A stretch of 64,000 nt of DNA from Pseudonocardia sp. MH-G8 (GTDB taxonomy: Bacteria > Actinomycetota > Actinomycetes > Mycobacteriales > Pseudonocardiaceae), in contig NZ_NKYF01000018.1 in NCBI RefSeq assembly GCF_002262885.1, forward strand, positions 115,203 through 179,202, read 5' to 3'. Both the position numbers and the translations under genes were made by a program. The notes under the pieces were generated by a model, which was given only the letters and a program-made list of their open reading frames with translations, made no database searches and was not told the origin of the DNA. Numbering within the stretch: position 1 is the first letter of the stretch; each line of letters starts with the position of its first letter. This document shows positions 16,798 through 23,869 of this stretch, in pieces.

Positions 16798-16932
16798 TCA
16801 GCGTGTGAGGACCGCGGCAGGCGCAGGGATGGGGTCGACCGACGCGGGGCCGACGACGCCGCTGAGCGCCAGGACCACTGCGACGGCAGCCATGACGACG
16901 AGGCACAGCTGCAGCTTCCGGCGAGGACCCAC
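16798..16932 (-). CDS. Possible 44-residue membrane peptide upstream of glcB
   Basis: A GTG at 16932 is preceded by GGGAGG at ideal spacing and opens a 44-codon frame. The peptide has a basic start (PRRKLQ), one hydrophobic helix (LCLVVMAAVAVVLALSGVVG) and a short polar tail, as in a single-pass membrane protein or an uncleaved signal. I do not recognise it. It lies 94 bases upstream of glcB on the same strand and could be its first co-transcribed frame. A chance hydrophobic frame in high-GC DNA is the alternative. Confidence 0.42.
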   Translation of the reverse strand: MGPRRKLQLCLVVMAAVAVVLALSGVVGPASVDPIPAPAAVLTR

Positions 16933-17070
16933 CGATTCGACCTCCCAGGGGCACTTCGTTGGTGCGCGGCCGGTCCGGGAGCCGTGGGGGCCGCTGAGGA
17001 CCGGGCGGCCCGTGGACCGCCGCCGTAGTCTCCATGGACGCCAGCAGCCCGTGACGGAGGGGGCCGGTCG

Positions 17071-18555
17071 ATGAGCCTCGACAGCACGATTTCCGACAGC
17101 ACGATCTCCGACAGCGTGATCCTCGGGGCGTTCGCGTCCGCCCTCGATCCGGCCGACGTCATCAGCGACCCGGTGCGGTGCCGGTCCTACGAGTGCGACG
17201 GGCTCACCGGCTACCGCGTGGTCCCCCGGCTCGTGCTGCTTCCGCGCAACGCGGAGCAGGTGGCCGCCGCGGTGCGGGTGTGCCACGAGCACGGGGTGCC
17301 GTTCGTCGCGCGCGGGGCGGGCACCGGCCTGTCGGGCGGCGCGCTCCCGGTGGCCGACGGCGTGGTGATCAGCCTCGCCCGGCTCAAGCGGGTGCTCGAG
17401 GTCGACCCCGTCGACCGGCGCGCCGTCCTCGAGCCCGGCGTCACCAACCTGGAGATCACCGCGGCCGCGGCCCCCTACGGGCTCTACTACGCGCCCGACC
17501 CGTCGAGCCAGCAGGTCTGCACGATCGGCGGCAACGTCGCGGAGAACTCCGGCGGCGCCCACTGCCTCAAGTACGGCTTCACCACCAACCACGTGCTGTC
17601 CTGCGAGGTGGTGCTGCCCGACGGCTCGCTGGTCACCCTGGGCTCCGACACCGGCGAGCAGGCCGGCCCCGACCTGCGCGGGGTGTTCCTCGGCTCCGAA
17701 GGCACGCTCGGCATCACCACGAAGATCACCGTGCGGCTGCTGCGCGCGCCGGAGTCGGTGCGCACGCTGCTCGCCGACTTCCCGTCGATCAGCGCGGCGG
17801 GCGACGTGGTGTCCGACATCGTCGCCGCGGGCATCGTCCCGGCGGCCGTCGAGATGATGGACACGCTCGCCATCGAGGCGGCCGAGGAGGCCGTGCACGC
17901 GGGCTACACGGTCGGGGTGCCTGCCGCGCTCGTCGTCGAGCTGGACGGGCCCGCCGAGGAGTGCGAGATCCAGTTCGAGCAGGTGAAGCAGATCTGCGAC
18001 CGGCACGGCTGCACTCGCCTGCACATCGCAGGCTCCCCCGAGGAGCGCGCCGCGATCTGGCGGGGGCGCAAGGCCGCCTTCGCGGCGGTGGGCCGGATCT
18101 CCCCCGACTACTTCGTGCAGGACGGCGTCGTGCCGCGCACCCGGCTCGCCGAGGTGCTCGACCGGATCGCCGCGATGGGCGAGGACGCGGGCCTCCGCGT
18201 CGCCAACGTCTTCCACGCGGGCGACGGCAACCTGCACCCCCTGGTGCTCTACAGCGCCGCGGCGGGCGAGACCGAGCGCGCCGAGGAGCTCTCCGGGAAG
18301 ATCGCGGAGCTGTGCGTGGAGCTGGGCGGGTCCCTGTCGGGCGAGCACGGCATCGGCACGGACAAGGCGTGCTCGATGCCGAAGATGTTCGGTGCGGACG
18401 ACCTGGCGGTCATGGGCCGCGTGCGCTCGTCGTTCGATCCGCGCGGGCTCTGCAACCCCGGCAAGGTGCTGCCCACGCCGCGGCTGTGCGGCGAACGGCC
18501 CGGCAAGTACCGCCCCCACCCCCTGGAGGAGTCGGGAGCGATCGAGCGCCTGTGA
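17071..18555 (+). CDS. glcD: Glycolate oxidase, FAD-linked subunit D
   Basis: A 494-residue flavoprotein. The PCMH-type FAD domain spans roughly residues 50-230, with RGAGTGLSGGALPV and CTIGGNVAENSGGAHCLKYG, and the C-terminal FAD-oxidase domain carries NVFHAGDGNLHPLV and SLSGEHGIGTDKA. GlcD is the catalytic flavin subunit of the membrane-associated glycolate oxidase GlcDEF, oxidising glycolate (or D-lactate) to glyoxylate. GGAGGGGG precedes the ATG. The first 20 residues include a tandem DSTIS repeat encoded by a repeated 15-base unit, not usual for the family. Confidence 0.93.
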   Translation: MSLDSTISDSTISDSVILGAFASALDPADVISDPVRCRSYECDGLTGYRVVPRLVLLPRNAEQVAAAVRVCHEHGVPFVARGAGTGLSGGALPVADGVVISLARLKRVLEVDPVDRRAVLEPGVTNLEITAAAAPYGLYYAPDPSSQQVCTIGGNVAENSGGAHCLKYGFTTNHVLSCEVVLPDGSLVTLGSDTGEQAGPDLRGVFLGSEGTLGITTKITVRLLRAPESVRTLLADFPSISAAGDVVSDIVAAGIVPAAVEMMDTLAIEAAEEAVHAGYTVGVPAALVVELDGPAEECEIQFEQVKQICDRHGCTRLHIAGSPEERAAIWRGRKAAFAAVGRISPDYFVQDGVVPRTRLAEVLDRIAAMGEDAGLRVANVFHAGDGNLHPLVLYSAAAGETERAEELSGKIAELCVELGGSLSGEHGIGTDKACSMPKMFGADDLAVMGRVRSSFDPRGLCNPGKVLPTPRLCGERPGKYRPHPLEESGAIERL

Positions 18556-18565
18556 GTGCCCCCTC

Positions 18566-18598
18566 CGCGAGTCGCGGTCCGAGTGCGAGCGTGTCGCG
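18566..18598. repeat. Repeat family B, single unit, after glcD
   Basis: A 33-base unit starting CGCGAGTCGCGGTCC and ending GTGTCGCG, 10 bases after the glcD stop and upstream of the glcE start. The same unit, with CGCGAGTCGGGG and GTGTCGCG ends, occurs at 51356-51388 and within larger arrays at 39989-40052 and 52493-52640. Confidence 0.7.
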
Positions 18599-18622
18599 CG
18601 ATCAGCGCGAGGAAGGAGACGG

Positions 18623-19861
18623 ATGAGCCAGGGCAACGCGACCGCGTCGCCGCTGCGGCCCACGGACCTGCGGTCCCTGCGCGACGCGCTGCTGGACACC
18701 GCGGGCACCGTGCGGATCGCAGGTACCGGCACGGCCGCAGGCTGGGCGGGCACACCCGCGCCGGTCGACACGGTGCTCGACACCACGGGCCTCACCGGCG
18801 TGATCACCCACAACCCCGGCGACATGACCGTCTCGGTCCGCGCCGGCACCCCGCTGCGGGAGCTCCAGGCCGAGCTCGCCCCGCACGGCCAGCACGTGGC
18901 GTTCGACGCCGCGCGCGTCGCGGACGGCGCCACCGTCGGCGGCCTCGTCGCCACCGCCGACGCCGGCCCCGCGGCGCTGGTCTTCGGCTCGATGCGCGAC
19001 CTCGTCATCGGCGTCACGGTCGTGCTCGCCGACGGCACGGTGGCCCGCAGCGGCGGGCACGTCATCAAGAACGTCGCCGGCTACGACCTCGCGAAGCTGC
19101 TGCACGGCTCCTACGGCACGCTCGGCGTGCTGGCCGAGGTGGTGCTGCGGCTGCACCCGGTGCCGAAGCGCACCGCCACGCTGGCCGTCGCCTGCTCCCT
19201 GGAGGAGGCGGCCGCCCAGGCCGCCACGGTGCTCGGCGGCCCGTACGAGCCGGCGGCCCTGGAATGGACGAGCGACGGCACGCTCCTGATCAGGCTGGAA
19301 GGCACGGAGGACGCCCTGGACGCGAGGCTGCAACGCCTGCGCGAGGCGCTGGGCCCGGCGACGTCGGACGAACGGCACGTTCGTCGGCTAGGTAGCGACG
19401 AAAGTGCCGTTCGTCCGGAGGCGAGCGCCGCGCCCGGGCCGGACCCGTCGGACCAGTGGCACGTTCGTACCACTAGATCGGACGAGGGTGCCGCTCGTAC
19501 AGGGGATCCGTGGGAGCGGCACGCCTCCCTCGTGCTCGGCACCTCCTCGCACGCCTCGCTGCGCATCGGCTTGCGGCCCTCTCTGCTGCCTCACCTCCTC
19601 GGCGCTCTGCCTGCCTCGGCTGTCACCGCGGGGTTGGGCACCGGGGTCGCCACCGTCTCGCTCCCGCTCGACGCCGTCGCCGAAGCCCATGAGCGTGTCT
19701 CCGCCGCGGGTGGCACCTCCGTGATGCGCTCCCGCCCGCCGGGCGCGGACGTCCCCGCGTGGGGGCCGCCGCCGTCCGCGATCGCCGTCCTGCGCGCCGT
19801 CAAGACCGAGCTCGACCCGCGGGGTCGTCTCGGGCCGGGCCGCTTCGACCCCTGGATTTGA
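18623..19861 (+). CDS. glcE: Glycolate oxidase subunit E (FAD-binding), carrying an in-frame repeat insertion
   Basis: A 412-residue FAD-binding protein starting at an ATG preceded by AAGGAGACGG. The N-terminal flavin domain shows TVRIAGTGTAAGWAG, DATVGGLVA-like sequence (ATVGGLVATADAGPAAL) and SGGHVIKNVAGYDLAKLL. The C-terminus ends LDPRGRLGPGRFDPWI, typical of GlcE. Residues about 248-293 are foreign to the family, polar and low in predicted structure (SDERHVRRLGSDESAVRP is one part), and are encoded by two palindromic family A repeats. The stop codon abuts the end of a tnpB element. With glcD and glcF it makes the glycolate oxidase complex. Confidence 0.9.
   Translation: MSQGNATASPLRPTDLRSLRDALLDTAGTVRIAGTGTAAGWAGTPAPVDTVLDTTGLTGVITHNPGDMTVSVRAGTPLRELQAELAPHGQHVAFDAARVADGATVGGLVATADAGPAALVFGSMRDLVIGVTVVLADGTVARSGGHVIKNVAGYDLAKLLHGSYGTLGVLAEVVLRLHPVPKRTATLAVACSLEEAAAQAATVLGGPYEPAALEWTSDGTLLIRLEGTEDALDARLQRLREALGPATSDERHVRRLGSDESAVRPEASAAPGPDPSDQWHVRTTRSDEGAARTGDPWERHASLVLGTSSHASLRIGLRPSLLPHLLGALPASAVTAGLGTGVATVSLPLDAVAEAHERVSAAGGTSVMRSRPPGADVPAWGPPPSAIAVLRAVKTELDPRGRLGPGRFDPWI
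19366..19416. repeat. Palindromic repeat, family A, copy 2, inside glcE
   Basis: Two 21-base arms (19366-19386 and 19396-19416), one mismatch, loop GCTAGGTAG. The arm is nearly identical to copy 1 but in the opposite orientation. It lies wholly in the glcE reading frame and the frame stays open: the CTAG in the loop is read out of phase. Confidence 0.85.
19450..19500. repeat. Palindromic repeat, family A, copy 3 (degenerate), inside glcE
   Basis: Arms 19450-19469 and 19481-19500 pair at about 14 of 20 positions around a loop containing CTAG. The arm core GTGGCACGTTCGTAC resembles the family A arm. It follows copy 2 by 33 bases and is also read in frame as part of GlcE. Confidence 0.6.
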
Positions 19862-20010
19862 CGTCCTCCCCGGCCTGGCGGCGGGGATTCCAACCTTTTC
19901 GCCCACCTACGCGGCAGGAGATTCTGGTTGAGGTTCACGGTTCACAGCCCCACCTGGTGGTTGAAGGGCTCCCCGTGCTGCCAGGGTCGTCCTACCCCGG
20001 TTGTTGATGT
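19862..20010 (-). ncRNA. Predicted omega RNA (reRNA) at the tnpB 3' end
   Basis: In IS200/IS605 elements the RNA that guides TnpB covers the 3' end of tnpB and the right end of the element, and its guide is the flanking DNA. The right-end stem at 19867-19887 and the terminal GTCAA fit this. The guide would start at the glcE-side flank, reading ATCCAGGGGTCGAAGC on the minus strand. The 5' limit given is only an estimate from known RNAs of about 150 bases. Confidence 0.5.
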
Positions 20011-21121
20011 TGATCGCCGCGTTGATGTCGGCATGCACCTCATGCCCGCAGGCCACGCAGCGAAACCGCGCTTGGCTCTCACGCGATTCCGCTGCAATGT
20101 GCCCGCAGACGGAGCATTCCTGGGACGAGTACGCCGCATTCACCCCGTCGACTCGGCCTGGCGCCTTGTGTCTGAGGCGTACCGCCAGCAAACCCCATCC
20201 GGACGCGAGGATCCGCCGGTTGAGGCTGGCTTTCTGACGTACGTTGCGGCCCGGCGCTGTGACCGTGCCGCGCGCCGACTTGGACATTGCGCGAATGTTC
20301 AACTTCTCGACGTAGACTCGGTCGAATCGGCGAGCCAAGTCTGTGCTCGTCTTCTCGGCCCAGTCTTTGCGGCGGTCCGCCGCGCGGGCCCGCAGACGGG
20401 CGGCCGCGCGCTTGAGGCGCTTGCGCCGGTTCGAGCCCCGCTTGGCCCGAACGAGCCGCCGTTGCAACCGAACCAGCCGCTCAGCTTCTTTCACCGACAG
20501 GTCCGGGCAGCGCAGCAGTTCGCCCGTCGACAGTGCGGCGGACACCGCCACGCCTCGGTCCACACCGACCGTCTCGCCGGTGCCGGGTGCGGGGATCGGT
20601 TCTGGAACGGCAGCGAACGCGACATGCCACCGCCCGGTCCGATCCCGGGTCACCCGATAGGACCTCACCCCTCCGGGCACGGCGCGGGAGCGCCGAGACC
20701 GCACCCACCCGATCTTGGGCACCGACACGGCCGAGAGCTTCCGGTTGAGCTTGCGGATGTGCTCGGGCATCACGCCAACCTGCCGAAATCCCTCGTGCAC
20801 CCCGGCCTTGCGCCATGTCGGCCGCCGATGCGTAGCGCTGAAGAAGTTGCGCATGGCCTGGGCGAAGTCCCGCAGTGCCTGCTGCTGCACCGTCACCGAG
20901 CCCGCCGCAAGCCAGTCGAAAGCCGCGCGTGCCTCGGTGAGCTGGCGACACTGGTCGTTGTAGCCCGGCGCCGCGGTGCGACCCTGCCGCCAGTGCGCGT
21001 ACTGCTCAACCGCCAGGTTCCACACGAACCGCGCATGCGCACAATGCGTCAGCAGCGCCGCCTCCTGGGCGGGATCGGGCAGCAGCCGGAACCGGGACAC
21101 GAGAACGACGCTAACGTCCAT
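19907..21121 (-). CDS. tnpB: RNA-guided endonuclease TnpB (IS200/IS605 OrfB)
   Basis: A 404-residue TnpB, started at the ATG before DVSVVLVSRFRLLPDPAQE, which is the usual N-terminus; an open frame extends to 21247. The RuvC-like nuclease triad is complete: D188 (VGVDRG), E272 (VYVEKLNI) and D365 (HADINAA). The zinc finger CxxC...CxxC is C336, C339, C355 and C358. The basic N-terminal RNA/DNA-binding part is full length. The protein therefore looks active. TnpB cleaves DNA matching the guide carried by its omega RNA next to a short TAM, favouring retention of the element. Only the transposase tnpA is missing. Confidence 0.93.
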   Translation of the reverse strand: MDVSVVLVSRFRLLPDPAQEAALLTHCAHARFVWNLAVEQYAHWRQGRTAAPGYNDQCRQLTEARAAFDWLAAGSVTVQQQALRDFAQAMRNFFSATHRRPTWRKAGVHEGFRQVGVMPEHIRKLNRKLSAVSVPKIGWVRSRRSRAVPGGVRSYRVTRDRTGRWHVAFAAVPEPIPAPGTGETVGVDRGVAVSAALSTGELLRCPDLSVKEAERLVRLQRRLVRAKRGSNRRKRLKRAAARLRARAADRRKDWAEKTSTDLARRFDRVYVEKLNIRAMSKSARGTVTAPGRNVRQKASLNRRILASGWGLLAVRLRHKAPGRVDGVNAAYSSQECSVCGHIAAESRESQARFRCVACGHEVHADINAAININNRGRTTLAARGALQPPGGAVNREPQPESPAA

Positions 21122-21237
21122 GTCCGACAGAGCCCGGCAATGTCTTGCCGACGCCGCCCCGGCTTGACAGGGTTCGCCCTGGTGAGCTCGGGATTTCTCC
21201 CAGCCCAAGAAGCATACGTCTCCGTCGGAGGGCCCCG

Positions 21238-22584
21238 ATGACCACACCCGCCGGTTCCGCCGACACCAACCTGCCGCAGACGGGCGCGTCCCGCTTCGAC
21301 GAGCACCGCCCCCCGGAGCGGGAGCTGCTCGACGACTGCGTGCACTGCGGCTTCTGCCTACCGACCTGCCCCACCTACCAGCTGTGGGGCGAGGAGATGG
21401 ACTCCCCGCGCGGCCGCATCTACCTGATGGACCTCGCGGAGAAGGGCGAGATCGAGCTGCCCGGGCCGTTCACCGAGCACATCGACCGGTGCCTGGGCTG
21501 CATGGCGTGCGTGACGGCGTGCCCGTCGGGCGTGCAGTACGACCGGCTGCTGGAGTCGGTGCGCCCGCAGATCGAACGCAACGTGCCGCGCGAGCGGTCC
21601 GACGCCTGGTTCCGCAACGCCATCTTCGCGTTGTTCCCCTACAAGCGGCGGTTGCGCGCCGCGGCCGTGCCGGGCGCGTTCTACCAGCGGCTCCGGAAGA
21701 TCCCCGCGGTCGCGAAGCTCGCGGGGAAGCTCCCCGGGCGGCTCGGCGCGATGGAGTCGCTGCTGCCGCCGGTATCGGTGCGCGAGGCGTTCGCCCGGCT
21801 GCCCGTGCACACCCCCGCGGTCGGTGAGCGCCGGGCACGGGTGGCGCTGCTGTCGGGCTGCGTGCAGGACGTGTTCTTCCACCGCGTCAACGAGGCCACC
21901 GTGCGGGTGCTGGCCGCCGAGGGCTGCGACGTCCTCGTGCCGCGCGAGCAGCAGTGCTGCGGCGCGCTCGAGCTGCACGCCGGCCGCGAGGACAGCGCGC
22001 TGGCCAGGGCGAAGCGCGAGATCGCGGTCTACGAGAAGCTGGACGTCGACCACGTCGTCACCAACGTCGCCGGCTGCGGCTCCTCGATGAAGGAGTACGG
22101 CCACCTGCTCGACGACGACCCCGAGTGGGCCGAGCACGCGAAGGCGTTCAGCGCCCGGGTGCGCGACGTGCACGAGGTGCTCGCCGACCTGCTGTCCGAC
22201 GGGGGGCCGCGCGCACCTCGGCACCCGTTCCGCGGCCGGGTGGCCTACCACGACGCCTGCCACCTCGGGCACGCCCAGCAGGTGCGCAGCCAGCCGCGCG
22301 ACGTGCTGCGCTCGATCCCGGACCTGGAGCTGGTGGACCTTCCCGAGGCTGCCCTGTGCTGCGGCTCTGCCGGCATCTACAACATGCTCATGCCGGACGC
22401 CGCGGCCGACCTCGGCGCCCGCAAGGCCGCGAACGTCCGGTCGGTGGAGCCGGACCTGGTCGTCACCGCCAACCCGGGTTGCCTGCTGCAGATCGGCAAG
22501 CACCTCGGGCAGGACCTCCCGCTGCTGCACCCGGTGCAGCTGCTCGACGCGTCGATCCGCGGGGTCGCGGTGCCCCGCAGCTGA
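21238..22584 (+). CDS. glcF: Glycolate oxidase iron-sulfur subunit F
   Basis: A 448-residue protein from an ATG preceded by CGGAGGG. Two 4Fe-4S motifs of the CxxCxxCxxxCP type are at C34-C37-C40-C44 and C85-C88-C91-C95. Two cysteine-rich CCG domains follow (QQCCGALELHAGRED and YHDACHLGHAQQ with ALCCGSAGIYN), as in GlcF, LldE and HdrD. It passes electrons from the GlcD/GlcE flavins to the membrane quinone pool. In most genomes it follows glcE closely; here the tnpB element adds about 1.35 kb between them, and whether the operon is still read through is uncertain. Confidence 0.93.
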   Translation: MTTPAGSADTNLPQTGASRFDEHRPPERELLDDCVHCGFCLPTCPTYQLWGEEMDSPRGRIYLMDLAEKGEIELPGPFTEHIDRCLGCMACVTACPSGVQYDRLLESVRPQIERNVPRERSDAWFRNAIFALFPYKRRLRAAAVPGAFYQRLRKIPAVAKLAGKLPGRLGAMESLLPPVSVREAFARLPVHTPAVGERRARVALLSGCVQDVFFHRVNEATVRVLAAEGCDVLVPREQQCCGALELHAGREDSALARAKREIAVYEKLDVDHVVTNVAGCGSSMKEYGHLLDDDPEWAEHAKAFSARVRDVHEVLADLLSDGGPRAPRHPFRGRVAYHDACHLGHAQQVRSQPRDVLRSIPDLELVDLPEAALCCGSAGIYNMLMPDAAADLGARKAANVRSVEPDLVVTANPGCLLQIGKHLGQDLPLLHPVQLLDASIRGVAVPRS

Positions 22585-22599
22585 GGCAGGCGCGCGCGT

Positions 22600-23238
22600 C
22601 TAGGGCAGCGTCAACGTCACGCTGCCCGGCACCGCCGCGAACGCCGTGCGCACGCACTCGGCGAGCGCGTCGCGGCTCAGCGGGCCCGGCCGGGCGGTCC
22701 ACTGCTCGAGCGCCCCGTGGAAGGCGGCCACGAGCAGGTCCAGGACCAGCCGCACGCGCAGGTCGTGCTCGGCGAACCCGTAGTGCTCCCGCAGGATCGC
22801 CATCGCGGCGCGGGTGGTGCGGTCGCAGAACTGCAGGCCGTGCGCGTTCATCGAGGGGGTGACCGCGGCCAGGCGAGCGCTGACGGCCGCCCGCTCGGCC
22901 CACTCCTGCCCGGGCATCCGGGCCAGCGTGGCGAGCAGCGTGTCCTGCAGCAGCTCCAGGAGGGTCTCGCCCGACGCAGGCCTGCGGGCGTCGAGCTCGA
23001 CCAGGAACGCCGTCCACAGGTCGCTGGTCGGCGCCAGCGCGACGTCCTCCTTGCTCGTGAAGTACCGGAAGAAGGTGCGCTTGGAGACCTCGACCTCGGC
23101 GCACAGGTCGTCCAGCGTGGTGGCCTCGAAGCCCTCGTCGGTGAACCGCCGCAAGGCGGTGTTCACGAGGGCCTGCCGCGTGCGGAGCTTCTTGCGCTCC
23201 CGCAGCGGTAGCTCGGCGGCCGACAGCGTGTCCATCAC
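22600..23238 (-). CDS. TetR family transcriptional regulator
   Basis: A 212-residue repressor-type protein. The N-terminal helix-turn-helix is clear (RTRQALVNTALRRFTDEGFE, then TTLDDLCAEVEVSKRTFFRY, FTSKEDVAL). The C-terminal ligand-binding part is family-specific and gives no ligand. GTG 23238 is followed at once by ATG, either of which could start it. TACGGT lies just upstream, fitting a leaderless message. An inverted repeat at 23291-23311 in the divergent region is the probable operator, so the neighbouring peroxiredoxin may be a target. Confidence 0.88.
   Translation of the reverse strand: MMDTLSAAELPLRERKKLRTRQALVNTALRRFTDEGFEATTLDDLCAEVEVSKRTFFRYFTSKEDVALAPTSDLWTAFLVELDARRPASGETLLELLQDTLLATLARMPGQEWAERAAVSARLAAVTPSMNAHGLQFCDRTTRAAMAILREHYGFAEHDLRVRLVLDLLVAAFHGALEQWTARPGPLSRDALAECVRTAFAAVPGSVTLTLP
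22603..22627. terminator. Bidirectional hairpin between glcF and the TetR gene
   Basis: A perfect nine-base inverted repeat, GGGCAGCGT and ACGCTGCCC, with a seven-base loop, lies 18 bases after the glcF stop and overlaps the last codons of the convergent tetR gene. It has no T-run, so termination is inferred from position and symmetry. Confidence 0.5.
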
Positions 23239-23290
23239 CGCTCACCGTATCCCGTGGTGCCCCTGAGTGCCATTTGCTACCCGGTGGAGG

Positions 23291-23311
23291 ACCGACTTCT
23301 TAAGAGTCGGT
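23291..23311. promoter_or_regulatory. Probable TetR operator, ACCGACT-N7-AGTCGGT
   Basis: Perfect seven-base arms separated by TCTTAAG lie between the divergent tetR and peroxiredoxin genes, about 55 bases upstream of each start. Size and place fit autoregulation by the adjacent TetR protein. Confidence 0.55.
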
Positions 23312-23364
23312 GACCACACCCCGAGATCGCCACATTCGACGCTGCGCGCTCCTAGCGTCGGCAC

Positions 23365-23844
23365 ATGTCCCTGCTCCAGCCCGGCGACAAGTTCCCGGCA
23401 CTGTCCGTGCAGCCCACCGACGGCGACGCGCTCCAGCTCCCGGACGCGCTGGCCGGCCACTACGGCGTCGTCCTGTTCTACCGCGGCTCGTGGTGCCCGT
23501 ACTGCAACGCGCAGTTGCGCGCGTTCGAACGCGCCCACGACGCGCTGGCCGAGGTCGACGCCGCGGTGGTCGCACTCTCCGTCGACGACGCGGCGACCAC
23601 GCGCACCCTCGTCGAGAAGCACCGCCTGCGCTTCCCGGTCGGCCACAGCGCCGATGCCCCCGCGATCTCCGCGGCCACCGGCGCGTTCGTCGACGGGCAG
23701 CACGGCCACCTCGAGTCCACCGGCTTCGTGCTCGACCCGACCGGCGCCGTCGTCGTCAGCGTCTACTCCAGCGGCGCCATCGGACGGCTCGTGCCCGAGG
23801 ACGTCGTCGGCCTCATCCGCTACCTGCGCGAGCACGCAGCCTGA
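23365..23844 (+). CDS. Peroxiredoxin-like protein (AhpC/TSA family)
   Basis: A 159-residue thioredoxin-fold protein with LFYRGSWCPYCNAQLRAF, placing C44 at the peroxidatic position and C47 as a possible resolving cysteine (CPYC). The N-terminal GDKFPALSVQPTDG and the STGFVLDPTGAVVVSVYSSG region fit the AhpC/TSA family. It should reduce peroxides or act as a thiol oxidoreductase. TAGCGT lies six bases before the ATG, indicating leaderless transcription. Confidence 0.88.
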   Translation: MSLLQPGDKFPALSVQPTDGDALQLPDALAGHYGVVLFYRGSWCPYCNAQLRAFERAHDALAEVDAAVVALSVDDAATTRTLVEKHRLRFPVGHSADAPAISAATGAFVDGQHGHLESTGFVLDPTGAVVVSVYSSGAIGRLVPEDVVGLIRYLREHAA

Positions 23845-23869
23845 TCCCGGCCGCCCGGGGCGCCGCCAC

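Larger units (their letters stand above)
19862..21205 (-). mobile_element. IS200/IS605-superfamily element with tnpB only (right end sharp, left end approximate)
   Basis: The element separates glcE from glcF and is oriented against them. It carries tnpB and no tnpA, as in IS1341-type elements. The right end (low coordinate) shows a TCCCCG/CGGGGA stem (19867-19887) followed by GGAGGACGTCAA at the glcE stop codon, matching the usual GAGGAYGTCAA right-end sequence. Near the other end lie two small hairpins, CAGGG-TTCG-CCCTG at 21168-21181 and GGGA-TTTC-TCCC at 21190-21201. The exact left boundary cannot be fixed without an empty-site comparison. Confidence 0.75.

Noticed and set aside
19862..21237. 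A tnpA (Y1 transposase) gene accompanying tnpB
   Set aside because: No HUH-type frame is present between glcE and glcF; the element carries tnpB only.
22463..23245. A frame overlapping the TetR gene on the same strand
   Set aside because: It is an out-of-frame shadow without a helix-turn-helix; the 22600-23238 frame shows the complete TetR pattern.
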